Source: Spirochaetales bacterium
GTDB lineage: Bacteria > Spirochaetota > Spirochaetia > Treponematales > Treponemataceae
DNA length: 64,000 bases
Assembly: GCA_003252395.1 (NCBI GenBank)
Contig: QKEL01000014.1
Coordinates: 346,155 to 410,154, forward strand
Reading direction: 5' to 3'
Made by a program: the position numbers and the translations under genes
Part shown: in pieces, positions 57,401-64,000 of the stretch
Position numbering within the stretch: position 1 is the first letter of the stretch
How the letters are laid out: every line of letters begins with the position of its first letter
The notes under the pieces: generated by a model
Seen by the model: only the letters and a program-made list of their open reading frames with translations
Databases searched by the model: none
What the model was told of the DNA's origin: nothing

Positions 57401-57645
57401 CCCTGGAGGAAAAGTCGCCCAATATCGCCGAGGCGATCCGCGACCGCGAGGTGGACCTGGTCATCAACATTCCCAAAAACAACCGCGAGACCGAGCTGAA
57501 AAACGACTTCCTGATCCGGCGCATGAGCGTGGACTACGGCATTCCGCTCATCACGAACATAAAGATCGCGAAGCAGTTTACCGACGCGCTCGAATGGTAC
57601 AAGACCCGCGGGCTCGAGGTGAAAAGCAGGGAAGAATATCTTTGA
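54403..57645 (+). CDS. carB: Carbamoyl-phosphate synthase large subunit homologue, Bacteroidota/eukaryote-like, with altered ATP-grasp loops
   Basis: A 1080-residue chain with the full CarB order: ATP-grasp 1 (1-400), oligomerisation domain (400-550), ATP-grasp 2 (555-930), regulatory MGS-like domain (940-1080). Many blocks are closer to eukaryotic/Bacteroidota CPS than to E. coli, for example GPYHIGSSIEYDW and STGEVGCLGRGVRDAFMKAM. Yet key sites differ: the Gly-rich loop of half 1 is RSETPTAEDRGA (171-182), that of half 2 is KSAAVDFGA (722-730), and the metal-site Asn residues are Ser300 and Thr850. Glu298 and Glu848 remain. Either a divergent enzyme or a new function. Confidence 0.8.
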   Translation: MSNYRIVTPRTVLVLGSGGQKIGQSGESDQAGFQAIRALKAEGIRTVLVNPNMTAVQTSEGVADATYFLPVTAEFVTKVIEKEKPDSIIPHFGGRTAMACAMELTERGILERYNVQVLGTALADAEKAARRGDFIRAMEAAGVPVPRSLACETAAATLKAAELAGYPVMVRSETPTAEDRGAVCADRGELERYCERKADSAGGFRVEEWLGGWKEIELEILRDAMDNCVVACALENVDPLGIHTGESIVVSPPQTLTDSEFQSLREAAFRVARALNVIGGANVRFAVDPDGSGFRVFEASPKASRSTALASKATGIPVSWVAARVALGFSLSETENPLTGTTRLAAEPMMDYVAVKVPRWDMGRFANVDRHIGGEMKSVGEALAFGRTFEEALQKALRMADPASPGLACHSHSFRDVKEALRNPTDLRVYAVYSALREGWTADRIRKYAKIDRAFIASIDRLRGIEEELRKTAEAAPEQGGNARNPARDRLPGKELILRAKQAGFSDDQIGLCLKTRGDKIRLLRKELALRPAVKQIDSVAGEYPSKSGVFYMTYNGVTDDAKPTERGSLVIGSGPYHIGSSIEYDWSLCGALRTMREIGSPSILVNCNPEAVSTDSGLADRLYFEELSLERVLDVWEAERPEGVLLSYGGSLANELAIPLDRLKIPVLGTAPVDIDRAEDRNKFGALMDQLGIKQPEWAEVMSLQAAHDFAESVGYPVLMKSAAVDFGATMSVAWDEQSLKAFLAKNAHIGPERPAVISRYVENSKEIEIDAVANKGEILVYAISEHLENAGVHSGDATVVLPAQRIYLSTAQAIKKAARKIAKELEITGPFNIQFLAKNAGIQAIECTLRASRSLPFCSKVFRIDMAAMAVRAQLGAPVERVDGSRLDFDHVGVRAAQFSYSRLKGADPVAGVQMTSTGEVGCLGRGVRDAFMKAMLSTGYRIPKGKILLSTGPIEDKVDFIDSAKKLRAMGYEIVASSGTARFLQNNGVEAAALAWPLEEKSPNIAEAIRDREVDLVINIPKNNRETELKNDFLIRRMSVDYGIPLITNIKIAKQFTDALEWYKTRGLEVKSREEYL

Positions 57646-57677
57646 GTAACGGCTGGTAAAGGACAAGCGTTTTCCCG

Positions 57678-57683
57678 TATAGT
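57678..57683 (+). promoter_or_regulatory. -10 box of the MATE gene, apparently leaderless
   Basis: TATAGT ends exactly 6 nt before the ATG at 57690; no Shine-Dalgarno. Confidence 0.5.
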
Positions 57684-57689
57684 CGGATT

Positions 57690-59090
57690 ATGCAATTCCG
57701 TAACCACGTGGGAACCGCCCGGTTCTACCGCGGGGCGCTCGCCCTCGCGGTGCCGGTCATGCTCCAGTCCCTCCTGCAAAACCTCGTCTCCCTGATCGAT
57801 AACTTCATGGTCGCCGGGCTCGGCGACATAAAGATGAGCGGCGTAAACGTGCTCAACCAGGTTCTCTTCGTCTTCTTCGTGGCCCTCATGACCCTTGCCG
57901 GGGCGGGGGCCATGTTCATGTCCCAGTTCAACGGAGCGAAGGATTCCGCCGGGATGAAGCAGGTTTTCCGCTTCAAGATCCTCGGCGGCCTCGTGCTTTC
58001 CGCGATCGTGATCCTCATAAGCGTTACGGTCCCGGACGCGATTATCGGATTGCTCCTCAACTCGAATACCGAACGCGCGGCGATCAGCGCCCAGGCGGAA
58101 TCCTACCTCGCGATAATCGTATGGACCTTCGCGCCGATGGTGATCTCGATGATGATCGGCTCCTCGTTCCGCGAGATAGGCAAGGTCAAGCCGCCCCTGG
58201 TCATCACCGTGGCGGCCACCCTCGTGAATACCTTTTTCAACTGGGTGCTCATCTACGGGAACCTGGGCGCCCCGAGGCTGGAGGTGCGCGGCGCGGCCAT
58301 CGCCACGGTGATCGCGCGGCTCGTCGAGATGATTGCCTTCGTCGTTTACGCCAAACGGGCCAATCCCGAATTCTGGTCTCCCCTGCGGGACCTCTTCAAG
58401 GTAAACCTGCGGCTTTTCGGCACCATGCTGAGGAAGTCCGCGGCCCTGTTCGCCGGCGAAATGTCCTGGGTACTTACCGAGACGGCGATGACCGCGGTGT
58501 ACAACGGGCGCGGCGGCTCGGAAATCGTTTCCGGCATGGCCGCGGGCTGGGCGATCGCGAACCTCTTTTTCCTGGTCTTCGGCGGCATCCACACCTCCGT
58601 CGGCGTGACCGTCGGCGGTACCCTGGGGCGGAACGAGCTTGACCGGGCGCAGGAAGAGGCCCGATGGCTCCGCACGGGGTCCATCGTCGCGGGCATAGCC
58701 GTGGCCCTCCTCGAAATAGCCTCCGTGGCTCTCATACCGGTGGTGTTCGGGAACCTGTCGCGGGATTCTCGGGCGGTGACCCGGGACATGCTCCTGGTGA
58801 TCGCCTGCTACATGCCCGCCTGGACCTACCTCAACGCCCAGTTCGCCACGGCCCGGGCCGGGGGCGACGCGAAATTCGGCCTATGGGTGGACGTAAGCGT
58901 GAACCTCTCGCTTTTCCTGCCCGCCATCGTCCTGCTCGCCGCCTTCACGGACCTCGGGCCTATCAGGATGTTCGCCATCGTCAAGCTTTCCGATCTCGCG
59001 AAAATCGCCATTGCCCATTGGCAACTCAAAACCGGACGCTGGATCCGGAATATAGCCCAAGAACACGCCCAGGAGGTAACGCCGGCATGA
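57690..59090 (+). CDS. MATE family efflux transporter
   Basis: A 466-residue inner-membrane antiporter with about twelve helices in two six-helix bundles. Typical MATE segments are LAVPVMLQSLLQNLVSLIDN in helix 1, MIGSSFREIGKVKPPLVITV and NWVLIYGNLGAPRLEVRGAA. These proteins export drugs or metabolites with Na+ or H+. Its stop overlaps the arginase ATG (ATGA, with AGGAGG inside the MATE coding end), so transporter and arginase are made together. Export of an arginine- or polyamine-related compound is possible but only inferred. Confidence 0.9.
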   Translation: MQFRNHVGTARFYRGALALAVPVMLQSLLQNLVSLIDNFMVAGLGDIKMSGVNVLNQVLFVFFVALMTLAGAGAMFMSQFNGAKDSAGMKQVFRFKILGGLVLSAIVILISVTVPDAIIGLLLNSNTERAAISAQAESYLAIIVWTFAPMVISMMIGSSFREIGKVKPPLVITVAATLVNTFFNWVLIYGNLGAPRLEVRGAAIATVIARLVEMIAFVVYAKRANPEFWSPLRDLFKVNLRLFGTMLRKSAALFAGEMSWVLTETAMTAVYNGRGGSEIVSGMAAGWAIANLFFLVFGGIHTSVGVTVGGTLGRNELDRAQEEARWLRTGSIVAGIAVALLEIASVALIPVVFGNLSRDSRAVTRDMLLVIACYMPAWTYLNAQFATARAGGDAKFGLWVDVSVNLSLFLPAIVLLAAFTDLGPIRMFAIVKLSDLAKIAIAHWQLKTGRWIRNIAQEHAQEVTPA

Positions 59091-60007
59091 AAGTACAGAT
59101 TATCGAGATTCCGCTGGATTACGGGGCTTCGCGACGCGGAGCCGACATGGGGCCCTCGGCCATCAGGCTCGCGGGGCTTCGCGACAAGCTCGGTTCCCTC
59201 GGGATCGAGTCCGAAGACATGTATCCGCCGATCTCGATTCCCCCCCAGGAATATATCGATCCCGCCTCGGAGCTCGCCGTGGACAACGCGAAGCACCTGG
59301 GGCCTATCATAGACGCGTGCAGCCAGCTCGCCGGCCGGGTTGAAAAGGTAATCCAGGCCGGGGAATTCCCCCTGGTCCTCGGCGGGGACCACTCGATCGC
59401 CCTGGGATCCCTCGCCGGGGTTTCCGCCGCGCACGCCTCCGGGGACCGGAAGCTCGGCGTGCTCTGGGTAGACGCCCACGGCGACTTCAACACGACCGAC
59501 ACCACGCCCTCGGGCAATATCCACGGCATGATCCTCGCCGCCTCCTGCGGGTTCGGCATCCCGGAACTCACCGGGTTCTATAACCCGAAGCGGAAGGTTG
59601 ACCCCTCGAACGTGTGCTACATCGGCGTGCGCGACCTGGACCCGAAGGAACGGAAGCTCATGAAGGACGCGGGCGTGAAGGTGTTCACCATGAGCGACAT
59701 CGAGCGCCACGGGATCGCCGGCTGCATGGATTCCATCGAGGCCTTCTTCCGAGAGCGGGTGGACGCGGTGCACGTGAGCTTCGACATAGACGTGATCGAT
59801 CCCCGTTTCGCCCCGGGCGTCGGCATCGAGGTGCCGGGCGGCATTACCTCCCGCGAGGCCCTTTTCGTCATGGAGAGCATGGCCCGCACGCGGCTCGTGC
59901 ATTCGGCGGACATGGTGGAAGTGAACCCCGTTAGGGACGTGCAAAACGCCACGGCGCGCATGGCCGTGGACCTAATAGGAAGGCTGCTCGGGGAGACGGT
60001 GTTTTAG
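59087..60007 (+). CDS. rocF: Arginase
   Basis: A 306-residue ureohydrolase splitting L-arginine to ornithine and urea. All binuclear Mn ligands are present: GGDHS, DAHGDFN and SFDIDVIDP. Length, the early GADMGPSAIR, SGNIHGM and EVNPVRD fit arginase better than agmatinase, though the usual arginase PGTGTPV loop is FAPGVGIEVPGG. It is coupled to the MATE gene by a 4-nt overlap. With argA and the carAB pair nearby it completes an arginine/urea-themed cluster. No urease or ornithine carbamoyltransferase gene is in the window. Confidence 0.87.
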   Translation: MKVQIIEIPLDYGASRRGADMGPSAIRLAGLRDKLGSLGIESEDMYPPISIPPQEYIDPASELAVDNAKHLGPIIDACSQLAGRVEKVIQAGEFPLVLGGDHSIALGSLAGVSAAHASGDRKLGVLWVDAHGDFNTTDTTPSGNIHGMILAASCGFGIPELTGFYNPKRKVDPSNVCYIGVRDLDPKERKLMKDAGVKVFTMSDIERHGIAGCMDSIEAFFRERVDAVHVSFDIDVIDPRFAPGVGIEVPGGITSREALFVMESMARTRLVHSADMVEVNPVRDVQNATARMAVDLIGRLLGETVF

Positions 60008-60624
60008 GCGTCGATTTTCTTGCTGAAACAGCCCGGGGAATCCTCGGTGAAGCCGATTTTCCTGAGGTATTTCCAGTGGGGCTCGCCCACGTTCAGGTAA
60101 CGGAACGATACGTAGCCCCGTTCCCTGAACAGGGGCAGGTTGTCCTCGAAAAAGAAGCGGCCCACCCGAGTGTCGCGGTATCGGGCGGTCACGTAGTCGA
60201 TGAGGATGCGGCATTCCGAGGGCGTGATGTCGCGCCAGGCGAATAGGCCCGCGATCTCGTCGTCCACGACGAACCAGGCGAAGCTGGTCGCCTCGGCGAA
60301 GGCTTCGTCCCCGAAAATCCCGTCGATTTCGGCGCGGTGCCGCTCGTAGAAAAAATTCAGGAAGGCGCCGTTCCGCTCGGCGTGCACCATGCGGTAATCC
60401 GAGCGGATGCGCGCCATGCGGAAGACGTAAAAAAGGTCTATCGCGATGATGCCGATATTCATCACCACCGTCGGTAACGAGCGTGTAAGTACGGCGAATG
60501 CGACGAATAACAGGGATCCCGCCGCGTTGATCCACCTGAGCCTGACGATCGACTTCATCGTCAACGAAACGAGGATGATGAAGGACGCGACGTAGCCGAG
60601 GGCCTCGATCAGCGCGGGATCCAT
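60004..60624 (-). CDS. YgjV-like membrane domain fused to a GNAT-like domain
   Basis: A 206-residue protein. Residues 1-72 hold three hydrophobic helices (ALGYVASFIILVSLTMKSIV, AAGSLLFVAFAVLT, VVMNIGIIAIDLFYVF) like the small inner-membrane protein YgjV. Residues about 80-206 look like a GNAT-type domain (ATSFAWFVVDDEIAGLF; YRDTRVGRFFFED; LRKIGFTED). The acetyl-CoA Q/RxxGxG loop is weak, so activity is uncertain. Its end overlaps the convergent arginase gene by 4 nt. Confidence 0.65.
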   Translation of the reverse strand: MDPALIEALGYVASFIILVSLTMKSIVRLRWINAAGSLLFVAFAVLTRSLPTVVMNIGIIAIDLFYVFRMARIRSDYRMVHAERNGAFLNFFYERHRAEIDGIFGDEAFAEATSFAWFVVDDEIAGLFAWRDITPSECRILIDYVTARYRDTRVGRFFFEDNLPLFRERGYVSFRYLNVGEPHWKYLRKIGFTEDSPGCFSKKIDA

Positions 60625-60634
60625 AGGACCTTCC

Positions 60635-60949
60635 TTATTTTACGTACGAGCAGCAGTAGTCCGCGACCTCGCGGATAATGAGCCTGAACTTCGAATTGGC
60701 GGGCACTTCGTAGGAGAAACCCTCGCCGTAGGTTTTGTAAGAGGTCTCCCCGGGAAGCATCACGTCCATCGAACCGCCGAGGACTTCCATGATTTCCTTG
60801 TCGCCCGTGCCGAACTCGTACTCGCCCGGCATCATGATTCCGAGGGTTTTCTTCGTGCCGTCGGCGAAAAGCACGGTACGGCTGGTTACCTTGCCGTCAA
60901 AATATACGTTGGCTTTCTTGACAACCGTCACGTTCGCGAATTCTTTCAT
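60635..60949 (-). CDS. ppnP: Pyrimidine/purine nucleoside phosphorylase (PpnP/YaiE)
   Basis: A 104-residue single-cupin enzyme. It starts [20 protein letters not shown] and carries the family blocks [15 protein letters not shown] and [12 protein letters not shown]. PpnP phosphorolyses several nucleosides to base and ribose 1-phosphate. Start set by GGAGG 4-5 nt before the ATG. TATACT lies at 60973-60978, giving a short normal leader. It precedes the YgjV-GNAT gene by 10 nt and may be co-transcribed. Confidence 0.92.
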   Translation of the reverse strand: MKEFANVTVVKKANVYFDGKVTSRTVLFADGTKKTLGIMMPGEYEFGTGDKEIMEVLGGSMDVMLPGETSYKTYGEGFSYEVPANSKFRLIIREVADYCCSYVK

Positions 60950-61143
60950 GGGATCCTCCAGGGCGCGCTTTAAGTATAGGCGGAAGCCGATTCGCTTTTC
61001 CACCGCGAAGGATGTTACTACGAAAAGAAACCCTTGAGGAAGCCCCGATCGAGCATACCGGCCGCTGGGCAAGATTACAGGCAGCCTGGAAGGTTGGCTG
61101 GACGCGCGCGTTAAATAGCCCTGCTATCGATGTCCGAGCTTTT

Positions 61144-61281
61144 TTAGTGTCCGCAGCCGGAACAACCGTCGCAGCTCCCGCCGCAGCCGTTAGCCGGGGC
61201 GTTTTTCGCCTGTTTAAACTTTAAACGGGCCACGAAAAACACGAGAACGGCCAGAACGAGGCCCGTAATGAGGGTAGCCAT
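61144..61281 (-). CDS. FeoB-associated Cys-rich membrane protein
   Basis: A 45-residue protein: one N-terminal transmembrane helix (TLITGLVLAVLVFFVARL), a basic turn, then a cysteine knot NGCGGSCDGCSGC with a final His. This matches the FeoB-associated (virus attachment p12-like) family usually found at the end of ferrous-iron feo operons. AAGGAG precedes the ATG. No feoA or feoB is in the window, so here it is an orphan. The 150 bp between it and ppnP holds no convincing gene. Confidence 0.82.
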   Translation of the reverse strand: MATLITGLVLAVLVFFVARLKFKQAKNAPANGCGGSCDGCSGCGH

Positions 61282-61381
61282 AAAAAACTCCTTATGTAAG
61301 CAAAGACTTACATTAACAATGTACCCCGCCTGGCCTTGAAGGTCAAGCAAGGGGGAGGAAATTGATCGTTCCCGGGAAGAA

Positions 61382-62371
61382 TTATCGAAGGACCAGTTCT
61401 ACGTCCAGGATCTGGTTCATCTGGGAGGGGGTATTTCCGGCGAGGAACTGAAAGAGGATACTCGCGGCCGTGGAACCGATAGCCTTCAAGGGCTGACGCA
61501 CGGTGCAGATCGGTATATCGATATAATCGAAAAAGCGGTAATCGTCGAAGGCTCCAAGGCCCAGGCGGCGGGGATCGGACCCGCTGAGGCGAAGCACGTC
61601 GATACAGTCCAGCAAAAACTCGCCGCCCGCGGTGATATAGAGGGCGTCCAGGTCGGGGTGTTCCTCCAAAAGGGCGGCTACGGCTTCCCGGCCCTCGGCG
61701 GAGGTATAACCGGTATGCCTCACCGCCTTCCAGCCGTTACCGGCGCGGTGAAGGGCGTTCAGGTACCCGGCCACGCGTTCCTGGCTGTAAAGATAGGCTT
61801 CGGGACCGGCGAGGCAGGCGATTTTGCGGTATCCCGAGGAAAGGAGGTGGGTCACGAGCCGATCGCTTCCCCCCAGGTTGTCCACGTCGACTGAATAATG
61901 CTGGATGCGGGGATTGCGGCCGATGAACACGAAGGGAATTCCTTCCTCCACGAGGCGCGAGGTTACCTCGGGGGCCAGCTGCTCGGCGCCGATAATCAGC
62001 CCGTCCACGTTGCGACGCCGAATGACCGCTTCCACGGGGCCGGAAACGTCGTCCCCGGAGGAGGGGGTAAGGATGAGCAGGGAGTGGTTGCGGGCGTTGG
62101 CGACCTCCGCTATGGCGGTAATGATGGCGGACCAATACGCGCCGGCCAGGGAATAGCCCGCCTCATGGGGAATGAGCAGGCCGATGGAACCGGTGCGGCT
62201 GGAGGCAAGGGCCTGGGCGGAGGCGCTGGGCTCGTATTTCAATTCCGCCGCCAGGGCCAGAATCTGCCGCCGCTTTTCCTCGCTCACCCCTTTTTGCCCG
62301 TTCAGGGCCTTGGATACGGTGCTTTTCGCGACCTGGGCAATTTCCGCTATCTCATTGATGGTCAATTTCAT
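61382..62371 (-). CDS. LacI-family transcriptional regulator
   Basis: A 329-residue repressor. The N-terminal helix-turn-helix reads INEIAEIAQVAKSTVSKALN with the hinge helix SASAQALASSRTGSIGLL. The periplasmic-binding-like effector domain follows (about 60-329). It lies 64 nt downstream of the mannanase gene on the same strand, so it may control mannan or other glycan genes. The GCAACCGGTTGC operator at 23225 is another possible target. Ligand unknown. Confidence 0.92.
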   Translation of the reverse strand: MKLTINEIAEIAQVAKSTVSKALNGQKGVSEEKRRQILALAAELKYEPSASAQALASSRTGSIGLLIPHEAGYSLAGAYWSAIITAIAEVANARNHSLLILTPSSGDDVSGPVEAVIRRRNVDGLIIGAEQLAPEVTSRLVEEGIPFVFIGRNPRIQHYSVDVDNLGGSDRLVTHLLSSGYRKIACLAGPEAYLYSQERVAGYLNALHRAGNGWKAVRHTGYTSAEGREAVAALLEEHPDLDALYITAGGEFLLDCIDVLRLSGSDPRRLGLGAFDDYRFFDYIDIPICTVRQPLKAIGSTAASILFQFLAGNTPSQMNQILDVELVLR

Positions 62372-62435
62372 GGCTTCCCCTACCCTACACCGGGAATCGG
62401 TCCTTACGCAACCGACCGAAGGAAGCAGCGGTTCG

Positions 62436-64000
62436 TCAGTCTTTCTTGAAAAGCACGAGGTCGTCGATATATACCGGCCCGTCGTAGGACACGAAACCCA
62501 GGGTCGGGCACAGGGTCACGCCGGTAAACTGCGGATTCTGGAAGTATTCCAGTTCCACGGTCTGCGCGTAGTATTCCTTGCCGTCGTCGAGACGCACTAC
62601 CTGGGCATCCGCGAGGAAGAGGTTGCTCTCGTGTAGGCCGGTCTTAACCCACCCCGGATCGAAGGCCACGTAGGGCTGGAACCCGGGCAGGGAATTCTCG
62701 GGATTCGACTTCGTGGCCGAGGGAACCGCCAGGTCTTTACGCAGGTAAACCGTGTACCGGAGCTTGGCGCTCTCGCTGATTCCCTCCAGGGGAACCAGCT
62801 TTACCTTGAGCTCCTCCCATTCGTTGATCCCCGGGAACTCCGCGTCCACCCGCAGCATCCCCCCGTCCAGCTCCGTATGGGCGATGGATTTCAGCGTCGC
62901 CTGATAAGCCCCGAGGGAAGAGGCCCCGTAGTCCGAATCCTTGAAATCGTAGCGCATGAACTCGCTGTAGGTAACCTTGTTGGCCACCGTGACCGCGCGG
63001 GCCACGGTTTCCAGTACCGTACCGTCCTCGAAGGCGAACACGCCCTTCAGTTCCAAGCGAGAGCCGTCCTCGATTACCGTGGTGTCGAGGTTGTACCTCC
63101 AGGCGTTTTGTTCCCGGTTGTACTGAAGTAGGCTCCCCTTCTCGCCGTTCACGTACAACCGCGCTTCTTTCACCTTGGAGAGGGTCTCCACGGCCCGGGC
63201 GCGGACCCTGTAGAAGCCCTTGACCTCGCGGTTTTTCGCGGGATCCAGGAGGTATACCCGGGGGCTGTCGAGAAGGGCCGCCGCTGATTCCCCGGAGGCG
63301 GGTTCCGCCGCGCCGCCTTCGGCGCCCGCGAACCTCGCCGCGTAGGCCCGCAGGAGCTTCGACACCGGGCTGTCGTCGTTCATGACCCGGAAGCCGTCGT
63401 AGTCGTCGTAGAGGCCGTCCGCCCCGGCTTCGCCGAATTCCTTGTCGTTCGAGGCCGTAAGGATCCAGAACATGGAGCCGGCGCCCCCCGTTTCCAGGGC
63501 CGTGCGGTTCCATTCGTCGTAGATCGCCAGGCGGTTTTGGTCGCCCGTGGCGGAAATGCCGTACTCCTCGAGCACCACGGGCTTTCGCGCGGCCTTGCCC
63601 GAATCGACATGGTCCCTGATCCACTTGACGCCCCAGCCCTCCACGGCCTCGGCCTTGATGCCCCAGGCCTCGGGATAGAGGTGGTAGGTGCCGTAGTCCA
63701 CGTTTTTCAGGGCCAGGAGGGCGTCGAAGTCGGTGCCCTCAAAGCCGTTGTACATGTGGTTTCCCTCGTCCATGAAGCCCGAGAGGTCCGCCCTCTTGAA
63801 GCCGCCCTCGTCGCCCACCGCGCACAGCTGGAAGGGGGCTATCTTCTTCACCCAGCCGCTCATCTCGTCGGCCCAGGCGGTAACTATTTCGCCCGTCTTG
63901 TCGCCGGGGTTGCGGGGCTCGTTCATGAGCTCCCAGGTCATGATGGTCGGGTCCTGGTTGTAGGGTATCCCCGTATAGGTATTCACCCGGCGGAGCAGCC
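62436..64000 (-). CDS. GH5 endo-beta-mannanase (5' end cut by window edge)
   Basis: At least 521 codons in frame up to the window edge; the N-terminus is missing. The acid/base Glu is in IMTWELMNEPRN and the nucleophile Glu in PVVLEEYG, with the mannanase-type lead LLRRVNTYTGIPYNQDPT, fitting GH5 subfamily 7 (mannan endo-1,4-beta-mannosidase). After the barrel (to about residue 225 of the visible part) come an Ig-like domain (YLLDPAKNREVKGFYRVRAR) and a C-terminal beta-sandwich CBM-like module (EWEELKVKLVPLEG; PVYIDDLVLFKKD). Probably exported, but the signal is out of view. Confidence 0.88.
   Translation of the reverse strand, partial: LLRRVNTYTGIPYNQDPTIMTWELMNEPRNPGDKTGEIVTAWADEMSGWVKKIAPFQLCAVGDEGGFKRADLSGFMDEGNHMYNGFEGTDFDALLALKNVDYGTYHLYPEAWGIKAEAVEGWGVKWIRDHVDSGKAARKPVVLEEYGISATGDQNRLAIYDEWNRTALETGGAGSMFWILTASNDKEFGEAGADGLYDDYDGFRVMNDDSPVSKLLRAYAARFAGAEGGAAEPASGESAAALLDSPRVYLLDPAKNREVKGFYRVRARAVETLSKVKEARLYVNGEKGSLLQYNREQNAWRYNLDTTVIEDGSRLELKGVFAFEDGTVLETVARAVTVANKVTYSEFMRYDFKDSDYGASSLGAYQATLKSIAHTELDGGMLRVDAEFPGINEWEELKVKLVPLEGISESAKLRYTVYLRKDLAVPSATKSNPENSLPGFQPYVAFDPGWVKTGLHESNLFLADAQVVRLDDGKEYYAQTVELEYFQNPQFTGVTLCPTLGFVSYDGPVYIDDLVLFKKD

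Noticed and set aside
53309..57645. Sequencing error or compensated frameshifts as the cause of the odd CarA/CarB active sites
   Set aside because: Changes are scattered substitutions flanked by conserved residues in the same frame, and alternative frames at the altered loops do not restore the normal motifs. Only resequencing could exclude point errors fully.
61012..61224. Small plus-strand open frame of 70 codons
   Set aside because: No ribosome site or recognisable family, and its end is antisense to the FeoB-associated gene, which has an SD and clear homology.

Overview
This 64-kb window is GC-rich and gene-dense. It looks like chromosome from a diderm, probably a Treponema-like spirochaete. 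The evidence for that is inferential: the style of the ABC solute-binding protein signal peptides, many lipoproteins with AC, SC or GC lipoboxes, a probable outer-membrane barrel protein, a PBP1C/alpha-2-macroglobulin pair, and YesM/YesN two-component control of sugar uptake. I saw no rRNA, tRNA, insertion sequence, prophage or CRISPR. No stretch over 300 bases lacks a gene or leader. Both ends cut genes: an Rrf2 regulator on the left and a GH5 mannanase on the right.

Layout. Positions 1-5970 hold two overlapping Rrf2 regulators, slyX, an orphan receiver protein, a SpoU methyltransferase, mscS, a fatty-acid CoA ligase and pdxA. Positions 6009-26799 form a beta-1,3-glucan utilisation locus: YesN/YesM regulators, carbohydrate-binding lipoproteins, a GH64 and a GH16 glucanase, a decayed second GH16, a clan GH-A enzyme fused to a probable beta-barrel, a CBM9 lipoprotein, an ABC importer without its ATPase, and a very large GH94/GH161-like phosphorylase candidate. 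The inferred flow is surface cleavage, import of oligosaccharides, then cytoplasmic phosphorolysis. Positions 26831-30924 carry a HAD hydrolase, an acyltransferase and twin diguanylate cyclases.

Positions 30963-36990 hold histidine biosynthesis. hisD stands apart, behind a 37-bp palindrome. hisG-hisB-GNAT-hisA/I/E lies behind a leader-peptide attenuator with six His codons, and hisA, hisI and hisE are one gene. Positions 37017-41498 hold gph, an HD hydrolase, ddl, a PIN-toxin remnant, a quinone-reductase-like MDR gene and a periplasmic binding protein. Positions 41509-51665 hold an InlB-repeat lipoprotein and the pbpC/alpha-2-macroglobulin operon, the latter between two 19-bp direct repeats. 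Positions 51909-60007 hold N-acetylglutamate synthase, an aberrant carAB pair, a MATE exporter and arginase. The right end has a YgjV-GNAT fusion, ppnP, a FeoB-associated small protein, a LacI regulator and the mannanase.

Most notable. (1) CarA has lost the glutaminase Cys and His, and CarB has altered loops in both ATP-grasp domains. The pair sits beside N-acetylglutamate synthase and near arginase, a vertebrate CPS I/urea-cycle-like neighbourhood. (2) A conserved box lies 47-49 bp upstream of the -10 of five glucan-locus promoters. It is probably the YesN site. (3) At least nine genes have a -10 hexamer only 6-7 nt before the start codon, implying leaderless mRNA. (4) A glycosidase is fused to a probable beta-barrel. 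(5) There is a his leader peptide and a HisA-HisI-HisE fusion.
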